In this document: positions 7,459-15,092 of the stretch, one piece after another
Layout: each line of letters starts with the position of its first letter
Position numbering within the stretch: the stretch's first letter is position 1
Source: Ruminococcus sp. UBA7477
Lineage (GTDB): Bacteria > Bacillota > Clostridia > Oscillospirales > Ruminococcaceae
Assembly (NCBI GenBank): GCA_002479715.1
Contig: DLOT01000011.1
Location: 14,769-43,944 of the forward strand
Direction: 5' to 3'
DNA length: 29,176 nt
Position numbers and translations under genes: made by a program
The notes under the pieces: model-generated
What the model saw: only the letters and a program-made list of their open reading frames with translations
The model's database searches: none
What the model was told of the DNA's origin: nothing

Positions 7459-8484
7459 TCAGCCCTGCGGCTCATAGAACAGCTCAACAACAGTCTGCAT
7501 CAGAGCGTTCTCGTCAGGATAGAACTCCATAAACTCCCCGACTCTTGATTCTCCCTTAATGTCAAGCGTACCTTGATCGGTATATTCGGCCATATAATTT
7601 GCGACATCCGAAAGCTCGTCGATAGTCATATCGCTGACCATATAGTCGGAAACAAGCCCGATCAGAGTCAGTACAAAATTACTGTCGCTGTTAAGCTTAT
7701 CAAGCGCCTGCTTCTTCCATGCAGCGATAAATGTTTTTTGCCTTGACATACGATTAATATTCGTCTGGTCGGCAACACCTGCGCGCCCGCGGACAAAATG
7801 CTCTGCCTGCTGTGCGTTAAGGGTAACGGTCGTGCCTTTTATCAGAGTCGTATCTTCGCTTCCGAAATCGTCGGAGATCTCAACAGTAACACCGCCGACG
7901 GCATCGTTAGCAACACCTATAACGGGCATTGACAATGAGGCATAGTGCTCTATCGGAACGCTTTGCAGCATTTTCGACACGGCAAGCACTGTATTCTCGC
8001 AGCTTTTTTCCATACCGTTTCCGTAGGCGTGAGAAAGGGCTATCTGTTTGTTGCTCCAATAGGCAAACTCGCCGTCAAGACCCAGCACCGGGACCTCGGT
8101 AATGGTATCGCGGTTTATCGCCAAAGATGTATAGGTCTTGGCTTTGTGGTCAAAAACGAGCAGGAGCAGAAAATCCGCCTGATTTCCGTTCACATAATTG
8201 TTGGAATTCTGCTGTATTTCATTCTCATCAACACCCATTATAAGGACAGCCTCGATATCGTTCTTGAGCTTATAGTCCTTGCCCCCGAAACTCAGTGTTT
8301 CTTTAACGTTATTATCGGGAACTGCATAGCTGTTTTTAGAAGGCTCACCCGATGGCTTGTCTTGATTGCGTTCGGCAAAATACGCCGCCAGTGACGCCAT
8401 GGCAACTATAGCGCATACGATTATAAATATAATAACTCCGCGCCTGAACCAACGCTGTCTGTCAGCTCCTCTAACTCGGGACAT
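7459..8484 (-). CDS. LytR-CpsA-Psr (LCP) family protein
   Basis: LCP enzymes are membrane-anchored phosphotransferases that attach teichoic acids or capsular polysaccharides to peptidoglycan at the outer face of the membrane. With the ATG at 8484 (AAAGGA 9-10 bases upstream) the protein has 341 residues; the in-frame ATG at 8502 lacks a ribosome site. A basic N-terminus precedes one membrane helix (about 16-36). The extracellular LCP domain shows VLIMGVDEN, NQADFLLLLVFD, LAINRDT, LSHAYGNG, DAVGGVTVEI and the arginine-rich RGRAGVADQTNINRMSRQ. These include the Asp/Arg residues that bind the lipid pyrophosphate in the family. It lies downstream of polysaccharide-control genes, consistent with a shared cell-surface glycan. 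The actual acceptor glycan is unknown. Confidence 0.9.
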   Translation of the reverse strand: MSRVRGADRQRWFRRGVIIFIIVCAIVAMASLAAYFAERNQDKPSGEPSKNSYAVPDNNVKETLSFGGKDYKLKNDIEAVLIMGVDENEIQQNSNNYVNGNQADFLLLLVFDHKAKTYTSLAINRDTITEVPVLGLDGEFAYWSNKQIALSHAYGNGMEKSCENTVLAVSKMLQSVPIEHYASLSMPVIGVANDAVGGVTVEISDDFGSEDTTLIKGTTVTLNAQQAEHFVRGRAGVADQTNINRMSRQKTFIAAWKKQALDKLNSDSNFVLTLIGLVSDYMVSDMTIDELSDVANYMAEYTDQGTLDIKGESRVGEFMEFYPDENALMQTVVELFYEPQG

Positions 8485-8525
8485 TTTGACCGTTCCTTTC
8501 ATTGGTTATCATAAAATATCGCCTT

Positions 8526-8599
8526 AAAAACAACGAAAGCTGTTCCGCCCGCACAGCCTCCCTATTCAGGGCGACAGCAAAACAGCGCAACAGCTTTCG
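8526..8599 (-). terminator. Terminator after the exported-protein gene
   Basis: CGAAAGCTGTT (8534-8544) pairs perfectly with AACAGCTTTCG (8589-8599). On the minus strand the closing arm is followed by GTTGTTTTTAAGG. The 44-base interior can itself fold (CCCT/AGGG), so this is a branched hairpin rather than a simple stem-loop. It separates the exported-protein gene from the LCP gene. Confidence 0.75.
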
Positions 8600-8608
8600 G
8601 ATCAGATC

Positions 8609-9394
8609 TTAGTTATTCTTCTTAGCGCGGGGATATACAACGATACCTGCAACAACACCGATCATAGCAATGATTGCAATAATCAATCCTGTGTTGGAAT
8701 CACCGGTTGTAGGCTGATCGCTCTCAGACGAATCATCGCCGGTAGACGGATCATCGCCTTCGGAGCTGCTGTCATCAGGAGCGGGTGTATCCGCAGCAGC
8801 TTCTACAAACAAAGCGATCGGGCTGAGGCTGTCAAGTGTCATTGTAACAGTGCCGTCACCGTTGTTTGTGTAATCAACAACTTCCCACTTGTCGCCTGTC
8901 TTGTGCATAACAAGAGCGATCTCGTCAGCGTTGGCAACAGCGAGCTTGAGTGTAACACCGTTGGGAGGCGTAACAACATTGTCCTTCAGAACCGAAACGT
9001 CAAACAGGTCTGATACAACGAGCTTGTTGCCTGCGTCAGCGGCCTTCTTAACAGCAGCATCGTAAGCAGCCTTGGCAGCATCGTCAACAAAATTAATTGT
9101 GCCATCAGCAGCCAGATCGGCGTATGCGCCCTCAAGAGCCGATGCGATATCAGCGTGTGCATCATCCTTATTTGCATAAGATGTTACCACTACTGCAACG
9201 CCGGATTCGCTGAACTCTGCAAAGGGATAGTCTGTTCCGTCAATCGTTATAACGGTACCATCCTTGACCTCCGGAGACGTGTCCAATGTTGCACTCGGCA
9301 CAAATCCGGTTCCTTCTGCTGCAAACGCAGGTATGGCCATTGAGATAGCAACAAGTCCTGCAGTAAGAACAGAAACCAACTTCTTCATCTTCAT
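8609..9394 (-). CDS. Exported protein with possible sortase-type C-terminus
   Basis: 261 residues with a clear Sec signal peptide (MKMKKL, hydrophobic core, cleavage near AFA-AEG, about residues 26/27). The middle (about 30-195) is Ala/Asp-rich and ends in a beta-rich segment (KWEVVDYTNNGDGTVTMTLD then SLSPIALFVE) that I recall from repeat or stalk regions of clostridial surface proteins. Then comes an acidic Ser/Asp/Pro linker (about 197-230), QPTTGDSNTG, a hydrophobic helix and the basic tail PRAKKNN. That layout is a cell-wall sorting signal, with QPTTG in place of canonical LPXTG, so anchoring is uncertain. The ATG at 9394 has AAAGGAG 9 bases upstream. It sits between the polysaccharide-control genes and an LCP gene, suggesting an envelope role. 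No enzymatic domain is seen. Confidence 0.8.
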   Translation of the reverse strand: MKMKKLVSVLTAGLVAISMAIPAFAAEGTGFVPSATLDTSPEVKDGTVITIDGTDYPFAEFSESGVAVVVTSYANKDDAHADIASALEGAYADLAADGTINFVDDAAKAAYDAAVKKAADAGNKLVVSDLFDVSVLKDNVVTPPNGVTLKLAVANADEIALVMHKTGDKWEVVDYTNNGDGTVTMTLDSLSPIALFVEAAADTPAPDDSSSEGDDPSTGDDSSESDQPTTGDSNTGLIIAIIAMIGVVAGIVVYPRAKKNN

Positions 9395-9478
9395 TTCTTA
9401 TTGCTCCTTTCAAATAATAACAGAATTATTTTAACGCGCACACATAGTCCGCGTATAAAGCTTTTGATTACGCTTGAT

Positions 9479-10180
9479 CTACAATCCGAAGACATTTCTC
9501 TCGGATTCCCGCAGATACTCCAGTCCGGCAATGCCGAGCCTGCTTTTGATAACCTCAGCAGCACCCGAAATATTAGGCGGCCGGGAGGTCATATTGTGGC
9601 AATCCGAGCCAAGCAGATGTATCAAGCCTTTTTTGAGCATTTTCACAGCCTTGTCAGAAGAGTCCTTTCTCAAGAAGAAACTCGCATTGGCCTGAATGAT
9701 AACACCCTCTTTGACCAGTTGCTTAACAAGCTCTCTTTTCTGATACATCATATATCTGTCAATATGCGCTATTACCGGAACAAGATCCAGCGTATAGGGC
9801 ATATCAAGAATTTCTTTTACAACGCTCTTGCTCCAAGTTGCACATGGCATTTCCACAAGAATAATGTTTGTGCCGCTGTAGCATAGCTTCCTCATTTGTT
9901 CGCTTCGGCTTATTCCGTCGAAAAACGCGACCTCTGCTCCCGTTATCACGGGCGGAAGCTTTTTTCCGCTTTGCGAAACGGCTTTGGCGAGTGCGATCCA
10001 GGAGGTTTCCCGCCTTTCCAGAAACTCATCGGGATACTCGTCCTCCGGGTAATAATGCGGCGTAGCCGCTATTATATCAACTCCCTGAAGCGCCGACTCC
10101 TCAAGCATTTCGATCGATTGCTGCACCGAAGTGCTTCCGTCGTCCATTTGGGGGAGAATATGCGAATGAACGTCTATCAT
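9479..10180 (-). CDS. PHP-type protein-tyrosine phosphatase (CpsB/YwqE-like)
   Basis: A manganese-dependent phosphatase that removes phosphate from BY-type tyrosine kinases in capsule and exopolysaccharide systems. It is 233 residues with the PHP metal motifs in order: DVHSHILPQMDDGS (N-terminus), ATPHYYP (about 40), GAEV (about 81), IAHIDRY (about 138) and GSDCHNM (about 191). The usual HPERY is HIDRY here. Its start overlaps the kinase stop by 4 bases (ATGA) and has no strong ribosome site of its own, so translation is probably coupled to the kinase. This is the last gene of the chain-length regulator/kinase/phosphatase unit. Cytoplasmic. Confidence 0.92.
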   Translation of the reverse strand: MIDVHSHILPQMDDGSTSVQQSIEMLEESALQGVDIIAATPHYYPEDEYPDEFLERRETSWIALAKAVSQSGKKLPPVITGAEVAFFDGISRSEQMRKLCYSGTNIILVEMPCATWSKSVVKEILDMPYTLDLVPVIAHIDRYMMYQKRELVKQLVKEGVIIQANASFFLRKDSSDKAVKMLKKGLIHLLGSDCHNMTSRPPNISGAAEVIKSRLGIAGLEYLRESERNVFGL

Positions 10181-10995
10181 TTCGGCTTCTGCCCGTTCTC
10201 CTGCACTTCCGGTCTTCGGGAATTGTTGCCCGTAGCTGATGCATAGCTTTTGCTGTAGCTCTTGTCGTATCTGCCGTAGTAGTGGGATTTCTTGCTATAA
10301 GATCCGCTGTTACCGGAGTTTCCGTTATAAACGAAGCCCAGTATCCTGGCGTTGGCAAGCTTCATCTGGCGCAAGGCTTCTTTAACGTCGCTCTTATCGA
10401 CTCTGTCATGGCGAACGACCAGCACAAAGCCGGAAACCAGATCCTTGACAATAAGCGGATCGGAAACAGTACCCACGGGAGGCAGATCCAAAACAATATA
10501 ATCATAGCTTTTTGCAAGAAGCCCAATGAATTTTTGCATTCGCCTTGAACCCAGCAGAGTTGTCGGATTAGGTGGGATATCACCCGCCGCGATGACATCG
10601 AGAGAACCCAAAACATTTCTTTGCAGGACGTCTGATATATCATTTATCGAATTGGTCAGAACATTGGAAACTCCGGGAGATTTTCTGATAGACAGTTTTT
10701 TTGCTACAGTCGGCAGTCTTAAATCGCCCTCCAGCAACAGAACCCGTTTACCGGTTTCGGCAAAAGAGAGAGCCAGATTGCAGGCAACATAAGATTTTCC
10801 CTCGCCCGGCAGCGAGCTTGTGACGCCGATGATTCTGGCGTTATCATCGTCAGCAAACGAAAACATCAGATTTGTTCTCAGGAGGTTGAACGCCTCGCGA
10901 GTCGCAAAATCCATATTGCCGTCAAGACCGGGCAGCCTTTCGGAAGCCCTGCGCTCCTGTTTTCCGCCCTGACTTTTATCAGAACTCATACTCAT
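10177..10995 (-). CDS. BY-type tyrosine kinase of polysaccharide synthesis (CpsD/CapB-like)
   Basis: A cytoplasmic P-loop kinase that autophosphorylates on a C-terminal tyrosine cluster and controls polysaccharide polymerisation and export. Motifs: Walker A SSLPGEGKSYVACNLA (about 60-75), Walker A' LLLEGDLRLP (more often LIDxDLR) and Walker B DYIVLDLPPV. The tail holds a run of tyrosines (SYSKKSHYYGRYDKSYSKSY), the expected autophosphorylation sites. The ATG at 10995 has AAGGAG 7 bases upstream. It lies 19 bases downstream of the Wzz-like gene, which in Gram-positives supplies the separate membrane activator, and overlaps the phosphatase gene. No glycosyltransferase genes follow in the window. 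Confidence 0.93.
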   Translation of the reverse strand: MSMSSDKSQGGKQERRASERLPGLDGNMDFATREAFNLLRTNLMFSFADDDNARIIGVTSSLPGEGKSYVACNLALSFAETGKRVLLLEGDLRLPTVAKKLSIRKSPGVSNVLTNSINDISDVLQRNVLGSLDVIAAGDIPPNPTTLLGSRRMQKFIGLLAKSYDYIVLDLPPVGTVSDPLIVKDLVSGFVLVVRHDRVDKSDVKEALRQMKLANARILGFVYNGNSGNSGSYSKKSHYYGRYDKSYSKSYASATGNNSRRPEVQENGQKPK

Positions 10996-11014
10996 TTACA
11001 AACTCCTTGGAATT

Positions 11015-11779
11015 CTATTTGCCCTTCGGACGAGCTGCATAGTAATATCCGCGCTTGCCCGACTTATCATCTTCACCAAAAGCGGCAACGACTGCAAGCA
11101 AGGGCACCTCGGGATATGTCTTTAACAGGTAATCCTCCGAATGGATCACCGTATCAAGAAGCTCGCGGACGATTATAACAGCACAGCACAGCACAGCTGC
11201 AAGCAGGCAGCCGATAAGTGTGTTTTTCTTATAGCTTGGCGAAACGCTATTTTGGGGAACTATAGCATAATCGACTATCTCGACTGCGCTTCCCTTGATG
11301 ATAGCGTCGATCCTGTTCGGAAGCACCCTGACAATTGTATTGGCGATCAGCTCGGCTTCCTCCGGATCTGTGCTTGTAACGGTGATTTCAAATACCTCAG
11401 TATCATTAACAGCTACACAGGTGATCATCTTCTTCAGTTCTTCGTAGCTGTAATCAACGCCCGATTGAGCTATTACAAGCTCCAGAGTTCCTCTGGAATT
11501 CAGGATAACACTGTATGTACTTATAAGTCCCTGCGCTGCCGTAAGATCCGACAGATTGATGGATGTGCTTCCAACGTTGAGGTCAGAGTTGTTTACATAC
11601 ATCATAGCGCTCGACTGATATTTAGGCTCTATAAAGAAAAAAGTAAGCAAAAACGCGAGTGCCCCGCCCACAACGGTTACTATTACAATTATCCAAAGTC
11701 TTTTCCACAAGGCGTTGAGCATCTGAACCAAGTCAATGACCGATTCACTCTCATCGACCGTGCTGACATTGTTATTCAT
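11015..11779 (-). CDS. Wzz/CapA-type chain-length regulator and kinase activator
   Basis: A 254-residue membrane protein with two transmembrane helices (about 30-52 and 177-199) flanking an extracytoplasmic region, the layout of Gram-positive polysaccharide co-polymerases (CpsC/CapA/YveK-like). The N-terminal DLVQMLNALWKRLWIIVIVT segment is a typical Wzz start. The short cytoplasmic C-terminus (VPLLAVVAAFGEDDKSGKRG) would contact the neighbouring tyrosine kinase. The ATG at 11779 has GGGAGA 5-6 bases upstream. It is the first gene of a three-gene unit transcribed from the promoter at 11809-11837. Confidence 0.9.
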   Translation of the reverse strand: MNNNVSTVDESESVIDLVQMLNALWKRLWIIVIVTVVGGALAFLLTFFFIEPKYQSSAMMYVNNSDLNVGSTSINLSDLTAAQGLISTYSVILNSRGTLELVIAQSGVDYSYEELKKMITCVAVNDTEVFEITVTSTDPEEAELIANTIVRVLPNRIDAIIKGSAVEIVDYAIVPQNSVSPSYKKNTLIGCLLAAVLCCAVIIVRELLDTVIHSEDYLLKTYPEVPLLAVVAAFGEDDKSGKRGYYYAARPKGK

Positions 11780-11808
11780 AGATATCTCCCTATAGTAGTA
11801 TTGAGCAT

Positions 11809-11837
11809 ATTATATCACATAACAAGCAGTTTGTCTA
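11809..11837 (-). promoter_or_regulatory. Predicted promoter of the polysaccharide-control operon
   Basis: On the minus strand, TAGACA (11837-11832) is followed after 17 bases by a perfect TATAAT (11814-11809) with an extended TG. The start codon is about 30 bases downstream, giving a short leader. It separates this operon from the ribosomal operon upstream. Confidence 0.85.
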
Positions 11838-11898
11838 GAGGTTTTTTTGATTTTTTTGCGCCATTTGAAAATTAGTGCAATGTGTTCAAGGAAGTAGC

Positions 11899-11929
11899 AA
11901 AAAAAGCCGCCCTGTTTTGGACGGCTTTT
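11899..11929 (-). terminator. Terminator of the S10-spc-alpha superoperon
   Basis: On the minus strand, AAAAGCCGTCC pairs with GGGCGGCTTTT (one G-T pair) around a short AAAACA loop, running into a T-tract. It lies about 22 bases after the rplQ stop. Confidence 0.92.
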
Positions 11930-11951
11930 CTCATGCATCTGCTTTGGATCA

Positions 11952-12293
11952 TCAAACAAGCTGAATAATTGCCATTTCTGCAGCGTCGCCGCGGCGAGGA
12001 CCGATCTTTATAACCTTTGTGTATCCGCCCTTGCGCTCACCGTATGACGGTGCAATATCGTCAAACAGCTTCTTGGCAACGCTTTCCTTTGTAACGTATG
12101 CCAAAACCTGACGCTTTGAATGTAAGTCGCCCGCCTTGCCGAGTGTTATCATCTTATCGGTCATAGCGCTGACTTCTTTAGCTCTTGTTACAGTTGTTTC
12201 AATCTTACCATTTTCGAGCAGGAAAGTAACCATAGCTCTGAGCATTGCCTTTCTATGGTCGCTGGTTCTTCCGAGCTTTCTTGTTCCCGGCAT
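11952..12293 (-). CDS. rplQ: 50S ribosomal protein L17
   Basis: A 113-residue large-subunit protein near the peptide exit. The N-terminus MPGTRKLGRTSDHRKAMLRA is the family hallmark, followed by LLENGKIETTVTRAKE and the C-terminal RRGDAAEMAIIQLV. It is the last gene of the superoperon, 17 bases after rpoA, and is followed by a terminator. In many Firmicutes energy-coupling transporter genes follow; here a polysaccharide-control operon does. Confidence 0.98.
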   Translation of the reverse strand: MPGTRKLGRTSDHRKAMLRAMVTFLLENGKIETTVTRAKEVSAMTDKMITLGKAGDLHSKRQVLAYVTKESVAKKLFDDIAPSYGERKGGYTKVIKIGPRRGDAAEMAIIQLV

Positions 12294-12310
12294 AGATTTT
12301 CACTCCTATC

Positions 12311-13273
12311 TTAATCATTTTCTTCTGAGCTAAGGTCGTAGCCTAATGACCTCAGCTTTTCCTTGACCTCGTCGAACGACTTCTTGCCAAGGTTTCTGAC
12401 CTTCATCATTTCCTCCTCGGACTTCTCGATGAGGTCGTTTACTGTATTTATTCCTGCGCGCTTGAGGCAGTTGAACGATCTTACGGACAGATCCAGCTCC
12501 TCGATCGTCATTTCGAGGATCTTTTCCTTGCCCTTGTCGTCCTTCTCTGCCATCATCTCTGTCATATTGGTTTCCTCGGAGAGGTCGATAAACAGACTGA
12601 GATGCTCGCTAAGGAGCTTTGCCGCCAGAGATACAGCTTCCTTTGCTGAAATTGTGCCGTCGGTCCAAACCTCTAAAATGAGCTTATCGTAGTCGGTTAT
12701 CTGACCGACTCTGGTATTCTCAACCGTATAGTTTACCTTTAGCACCGGCGTATAGATGCTGTCCATAGCAATTACCCCTATAGGAGTATTGCCCGGCATA
12801 AGCTGCTTGTTCTTCTCGGAAGTAACATAGCCTCTGCCCTTGTCAACAACTATTTCCATATACAGCTTTGCGCCTTCTCCAAGGGTCGCAATGTGCATAT
12901 CGGGGACAAGAATATCGACTTCGGAGTCTGCCTTGATGTCGCCCGCAGTTACTTCGCATTCGCCCTCAGCCTCGACATATATTGTCTTAGGTCCGTCGCA
13001 ATGAAGCTTTGCTGTCAAGCCTTTAAGGTTAAGGACGATTTCCGTAACGTCCTCCTTAACGCCCGGGATTGTGGAAAGCTCATGGTGAACGCCGTCGATC
13101 TTAACGGATGTGACTGCGACACCGGGAAGCGAGGAAAGCAAAACTCTCCTCAGACTGTTTCCTAAAGTTATGCCGTAGCCTCTCTCAAGCGGCTCGAGAA
13201 TAAACTTACCGTAGGTTCCGTTGCTCTTGAGTTCGGCTACTTCGATATCCGGCTTTTCTATTTTTTCAAGCAT
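12311..13273 (-). CDS. rpoA: RNA polymerase alpha subunit
   Basis: 320 residues. The N-terminal domain (about 1-230) dimerises and assembles the core enzyme (FILEPLERGYGITLGNSLRR, LLSSLPGVAVT). A flexible acidic/basic linker (about 235-255) follows. The C-terminal domain binds UP elements and activators (LDLSVRSFNCLKRAGINTV, VRNLGKKSFDEV). It starts at ATG 13273 with GGGAGGG about 7 bases upstream. It lies between rpsD and rplQ as usual for the alpha operon; the 95-base gap to rpsD contains a small inverted repeat. Confidence 0.99.
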   Translation of the reverse strand: MLEKIEKPDIEVAELKSNGTYGKFILEPLERGYGITLGNSLRRVLLSSLPGVAVTSVKIDGVHHELSTIPGVKEDVTEIVLNLKGLTAKLHCDGPKTIYVEAEGECEVTAGDIKADSEVDILVPDMHIATLGEGAKLYMEIVVDKGRGYVTSEKNKQLMPGNTPIGVIAMDSIYTPVLKVNYTVENTRVGQITDYDKLILEVWTDGTISAKEAVSLAAKLLSEHLSLFIDLSEETNMTEMMAEKDDKGKEKILEMTIEELDLSVRSFNCLKRAGINTVNDLIEKSEEEMMKVRNLGKKSFDEVKEKLRSLGYDLSSEEND

Positions 13274-13368
13274 TTATAACCCTCCCGTGTCCTAAACTCG
13301 AATTGTTTTTTAACTTATTAACCAATCCTTCGTGAACGCCCCTGATAAGACGTCCAAGCGGGGTGTTA

Positions 13369-13965
13369 TTATTTGGAGTACAACTCAACGATGAGGTGTT
13401 CTTCGATCTCGTAATCGAGGTCTTCCTTTGCAGGAAGTCTTACGACCTTAGCCTCAAGCTTCTCCTTATTCATATCGAGCCATGCAGGAACGAGTCTGCC
13501 GTTGGTAGCTTCGACTATCTCCTTGAACTTAGCGCTCTTCTTGCTCTTTTCTCTCAGAGAGATAACGTCGCCGACCTTGATTCTGTAGGAAGGAATATCG
13601 ACCCTCTTGCCGTTTACGTCAAAGTGACCGTGAACAACGAGCTGTCTGGCTTCTCTTCTTGTCATAGAAAGACCCATTCTGAAGACGATGTTGTCAAGTC
13701 TTGATTCAAGACAAGTGAGCAGGTTTGAACCTGCCTGACCTTCCATCTTCTGAGCGATTTCAAAGTAGTGATAGAACTGCTTTTCGAGTACGCCGTAGAT
13801 GAATTTAAGCTTCTGCTTTTCCTTAAGCTGCATACCGTATTCAGAAACTTTCTTTCTCTTATTAGCGTTCGGGTCGCGCTTGGTTTCCTTGCCGACTCCC
13901 ATAACCATCGGGCTGATGCCGAGAGCCTTGCACTTCTTTAAAATTGGTTCTCTGTTAACTGCCAT
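13369..13965 (-). CDS. rpsD: 30S ribosomal protein S4
   Basis: A 198-residue primary 16S rRNA binder that also serves as translational regulator of its own mRNA in several bacteria. The S4 RNA-binding domain is visible at about 93-155 (CLESRLDNIVFRMGLSMTRR and HGHFDVNGKRVDIPSY). The N-terminus carries a single cysteine (Cys12) rather than the four of the zinc form, so this is the zinc-free version. GGAGG precedes the ATG. It has an unusually long 132-base gap upstream containing two hairpins, described separately. Confidence 0.98.
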   Translation of the reverse strand: MAVNREPILKKCKALGISPMVMGVGKETKRDPNANKRKKVSEYGMQLKEKQKLKFIYGVLEKQFYHYFEIAQKMEGQAGSNLLTCLESRLDNIVFRMGLSMTRREARQLVVHGHFDVNGKRVDIPSYRIKVGDVISLREKSKKSAKFKEIVEATNGRLVPAWLDMNKEKLEAKVVRLPAKEDLDYEIEEHLIVELYSK

Positions 13966-13993
13966 AAATATTTTCCTCCGTTTTTAAATAATA

Positions 13994-14055
13994 TCGGACC
14001 TGCGAAGCCTTATGCTTCATTGTCCGACGCCGAGTGAACTAAAGGGTAAACTCGG
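13994..14055 (-). promoter_or_regulatory. Structured rpsK-rpsD intercistronic region (possible S4 leader)
   Basis: Two stem-loops lie in the 132-base gap before rpsD. The first in transcript order pairs CCGAGT with ACTCGG (14055-14050 with 14035-14030). The second pairs TCGGAC with GTCCGA (14027-14022 with 13999-13994) and encloses GAAGC/GCTTC (14018-14014 with 14008-14004) around a five-base loop. The second ends about 20 bases before the rpsD ribosome site. No T-tract follows on this strand, so translational control is more plausible than termination. Confidence 0.5.
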
Positions 14056-14097
14056 TTTTGTACTGTTGTTTGATCTTTTCCACGCAAAGCGCTGCAA

Positions 14098-14496
14098 CTA
14101 TACGCGGCGGCGCTTGGGCGGGCGGCATCCGTTGTGAGGAATGGGGGTAACGTCCTTGATAAGACGAACCTCAAGATCCTCTGACTGAAGCGCTCTGATA
14201 GCTGCTTCTCTGCCTGCTCCGGGGCCTTTTACATAGACCTCAACGGTCTTAAGTCCATGCTCCTTGGCAGCTCTTGCTGCTGTTTCGGCAGCGGTCTGAG
14301 CAGCGAACGGTGTGGATTTCTTTGAACCTCTGAAGCCCATTTCTCCGGCGGAAGCCCAAGAAATCGCGTTGCCCTGCATATCAGTGATCGTAACGATCGT
14401 GTTATTGAAAGTAGACTGGATATGAACCTGTCCGTTTTCAATGTTCTTTCTTTCGCGGCGACGGCGAACCGTAGTTTTCTTATTAGCCTGAGCCAT
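14098..14496 (-). CDS. rpsK: 30S ribosomal protein S11
   Basis: 132 residues of the small-subunit platform, contacting mRNA near the Shine-Dalgarno helix. Recognised by NTIVTITDMQGNAISWASAG, the GFRGSKKSTPFAAQTAAE segment and the C-terminal DVTPIPHNGCRPPKRRRV. It lies 15 bases after rpsM. The N-terminal extension is short and basic as usual. Confidence 0.98.
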   Translation of the reverse strand: MAQANKKTTVRRRRERKNIENGQVHIQSTFNNTIVTITDMQGNAISWASAGEMGFRGSKKSTPFAAQTAAETAARAAKEHGLKTVEVYVKGPGAGREAAIRALQSEDLEVRLIKDVTPIPHNGCRPPKRRRV

Positions 14497-14511
14497 GTTC
14501 TTTACCCCTCC

Positions 14512-14880
14512 TTACTTCTTCTTATTTGCAATTGTCTTAACCGGGCCCTTGCGGGTTCTGGCGTTGGTCTTTGTTCTCTGACCTCTTACCGGCAGTCCCT
14601 TGCGGTGACGAACGCCGCGGTAGCAACCGATCTCAACGAGTCTTTTGATGTTGAGCGCAACTTCTCTGCGAAGGTCGCCTTCGACCATAACATTGTGGTC
14701 GATATAATCACGAAGCTTTGCAACATCCTCATCTGTGAGGTCTTTTACTCTCGTGTCGGGGTTTACACCCGTATCAGCGAGAATTTTCTTAGCTGTGGGA
14801 AGACCGATTCCGTAGATATAAGTCAGACCGATCTCGATTCTCTTATCTCTCGGAAGGTCGATACTAGCAATACGTGCCAT
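14512..14880 (-). CDS. rpsM: 30S ribosomal protein S13
   Basis: A 122-residue protein of the 30S head that contacts the P-site tRNA and bridges to the large subunit. Motifs: ARIASIDLPRDKRIEIGLTY, GIGLPTAKKIL (helix-hairpin-helix) and the basic C-terminus GQRTKTNARTRKGPVKTI. It follows rpmJ by 29 bases in the alpha operon. Confidence 0.98.
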   Translation of the reverse strand: MARIASIDLPRDKRIEIGLTYIYGIGLPTAKKILADTGVNPDTRVKDLTDEDVAKLRDYIDHNVMVEGDLRREVALNIKRLVEIGCYRGVRHRKGLPVRGQRTKTNARTRKGPVKTIANKKK

Positions 14881-14909
14881 TATTTAGCTGCACCTCCATT
14901 AATCTTTGT

Positions 14910-15023
14910 TTAGCCCTGACGCTGCTTGTGCTTAGGGTTAGGGCAGATTACCATAACCTTGCCCTTGCGCTTGATTACCTTGCACTTTTCACACATAGGC
15001 TTAACTGAAGGTCTTACTTTCAT
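14910..15023 (-). CDS. rpmJ: 50S ribosomal protein L36
   Basis: A 37-residue protein, MKVRPSVKPMCEKCKVIKRK in its first 20 residues, ending CPNPKHKQRQG. The Cys11-x2-Cys14 pair with Cys27 and His32 forms the zinc site of the zinc-type L36. It sits between infA and rpsM as in other Firmicutes. A good ribosome site (GGAGG) precedes the ATG at 15023. Confidence 0.97.
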   Translation of the reverse strand: MKVRPSVKPMCEKCKVIKRKGKVMVICPNPKHKQRQG

Positions 15024-15092
15024 GTGAATACCTCCTTAATTTTCGGCGTTCTTCAACGCCGGAAGCGGTTGTTTTCTTATGCTCGGAGAGCC

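Noticed and set aside
9395..9478. A promoter for the exported-protein gene (TAAAAT-like box in the gap before 9394)
   Set aside because: No acceptable -35 box at 16-18 bases was found, so it is not listed; expression could also come by readthrough from the kinase operon.
13335..13367. Inverted repeat AACGCCCC/GGGGTGTT between rpsD and rpoA as an internal terminator
   Set aside because: No T-tract follows on the minus strand, and rpoA must be expressed from the same operon; at most a weak processing or pausing structure.
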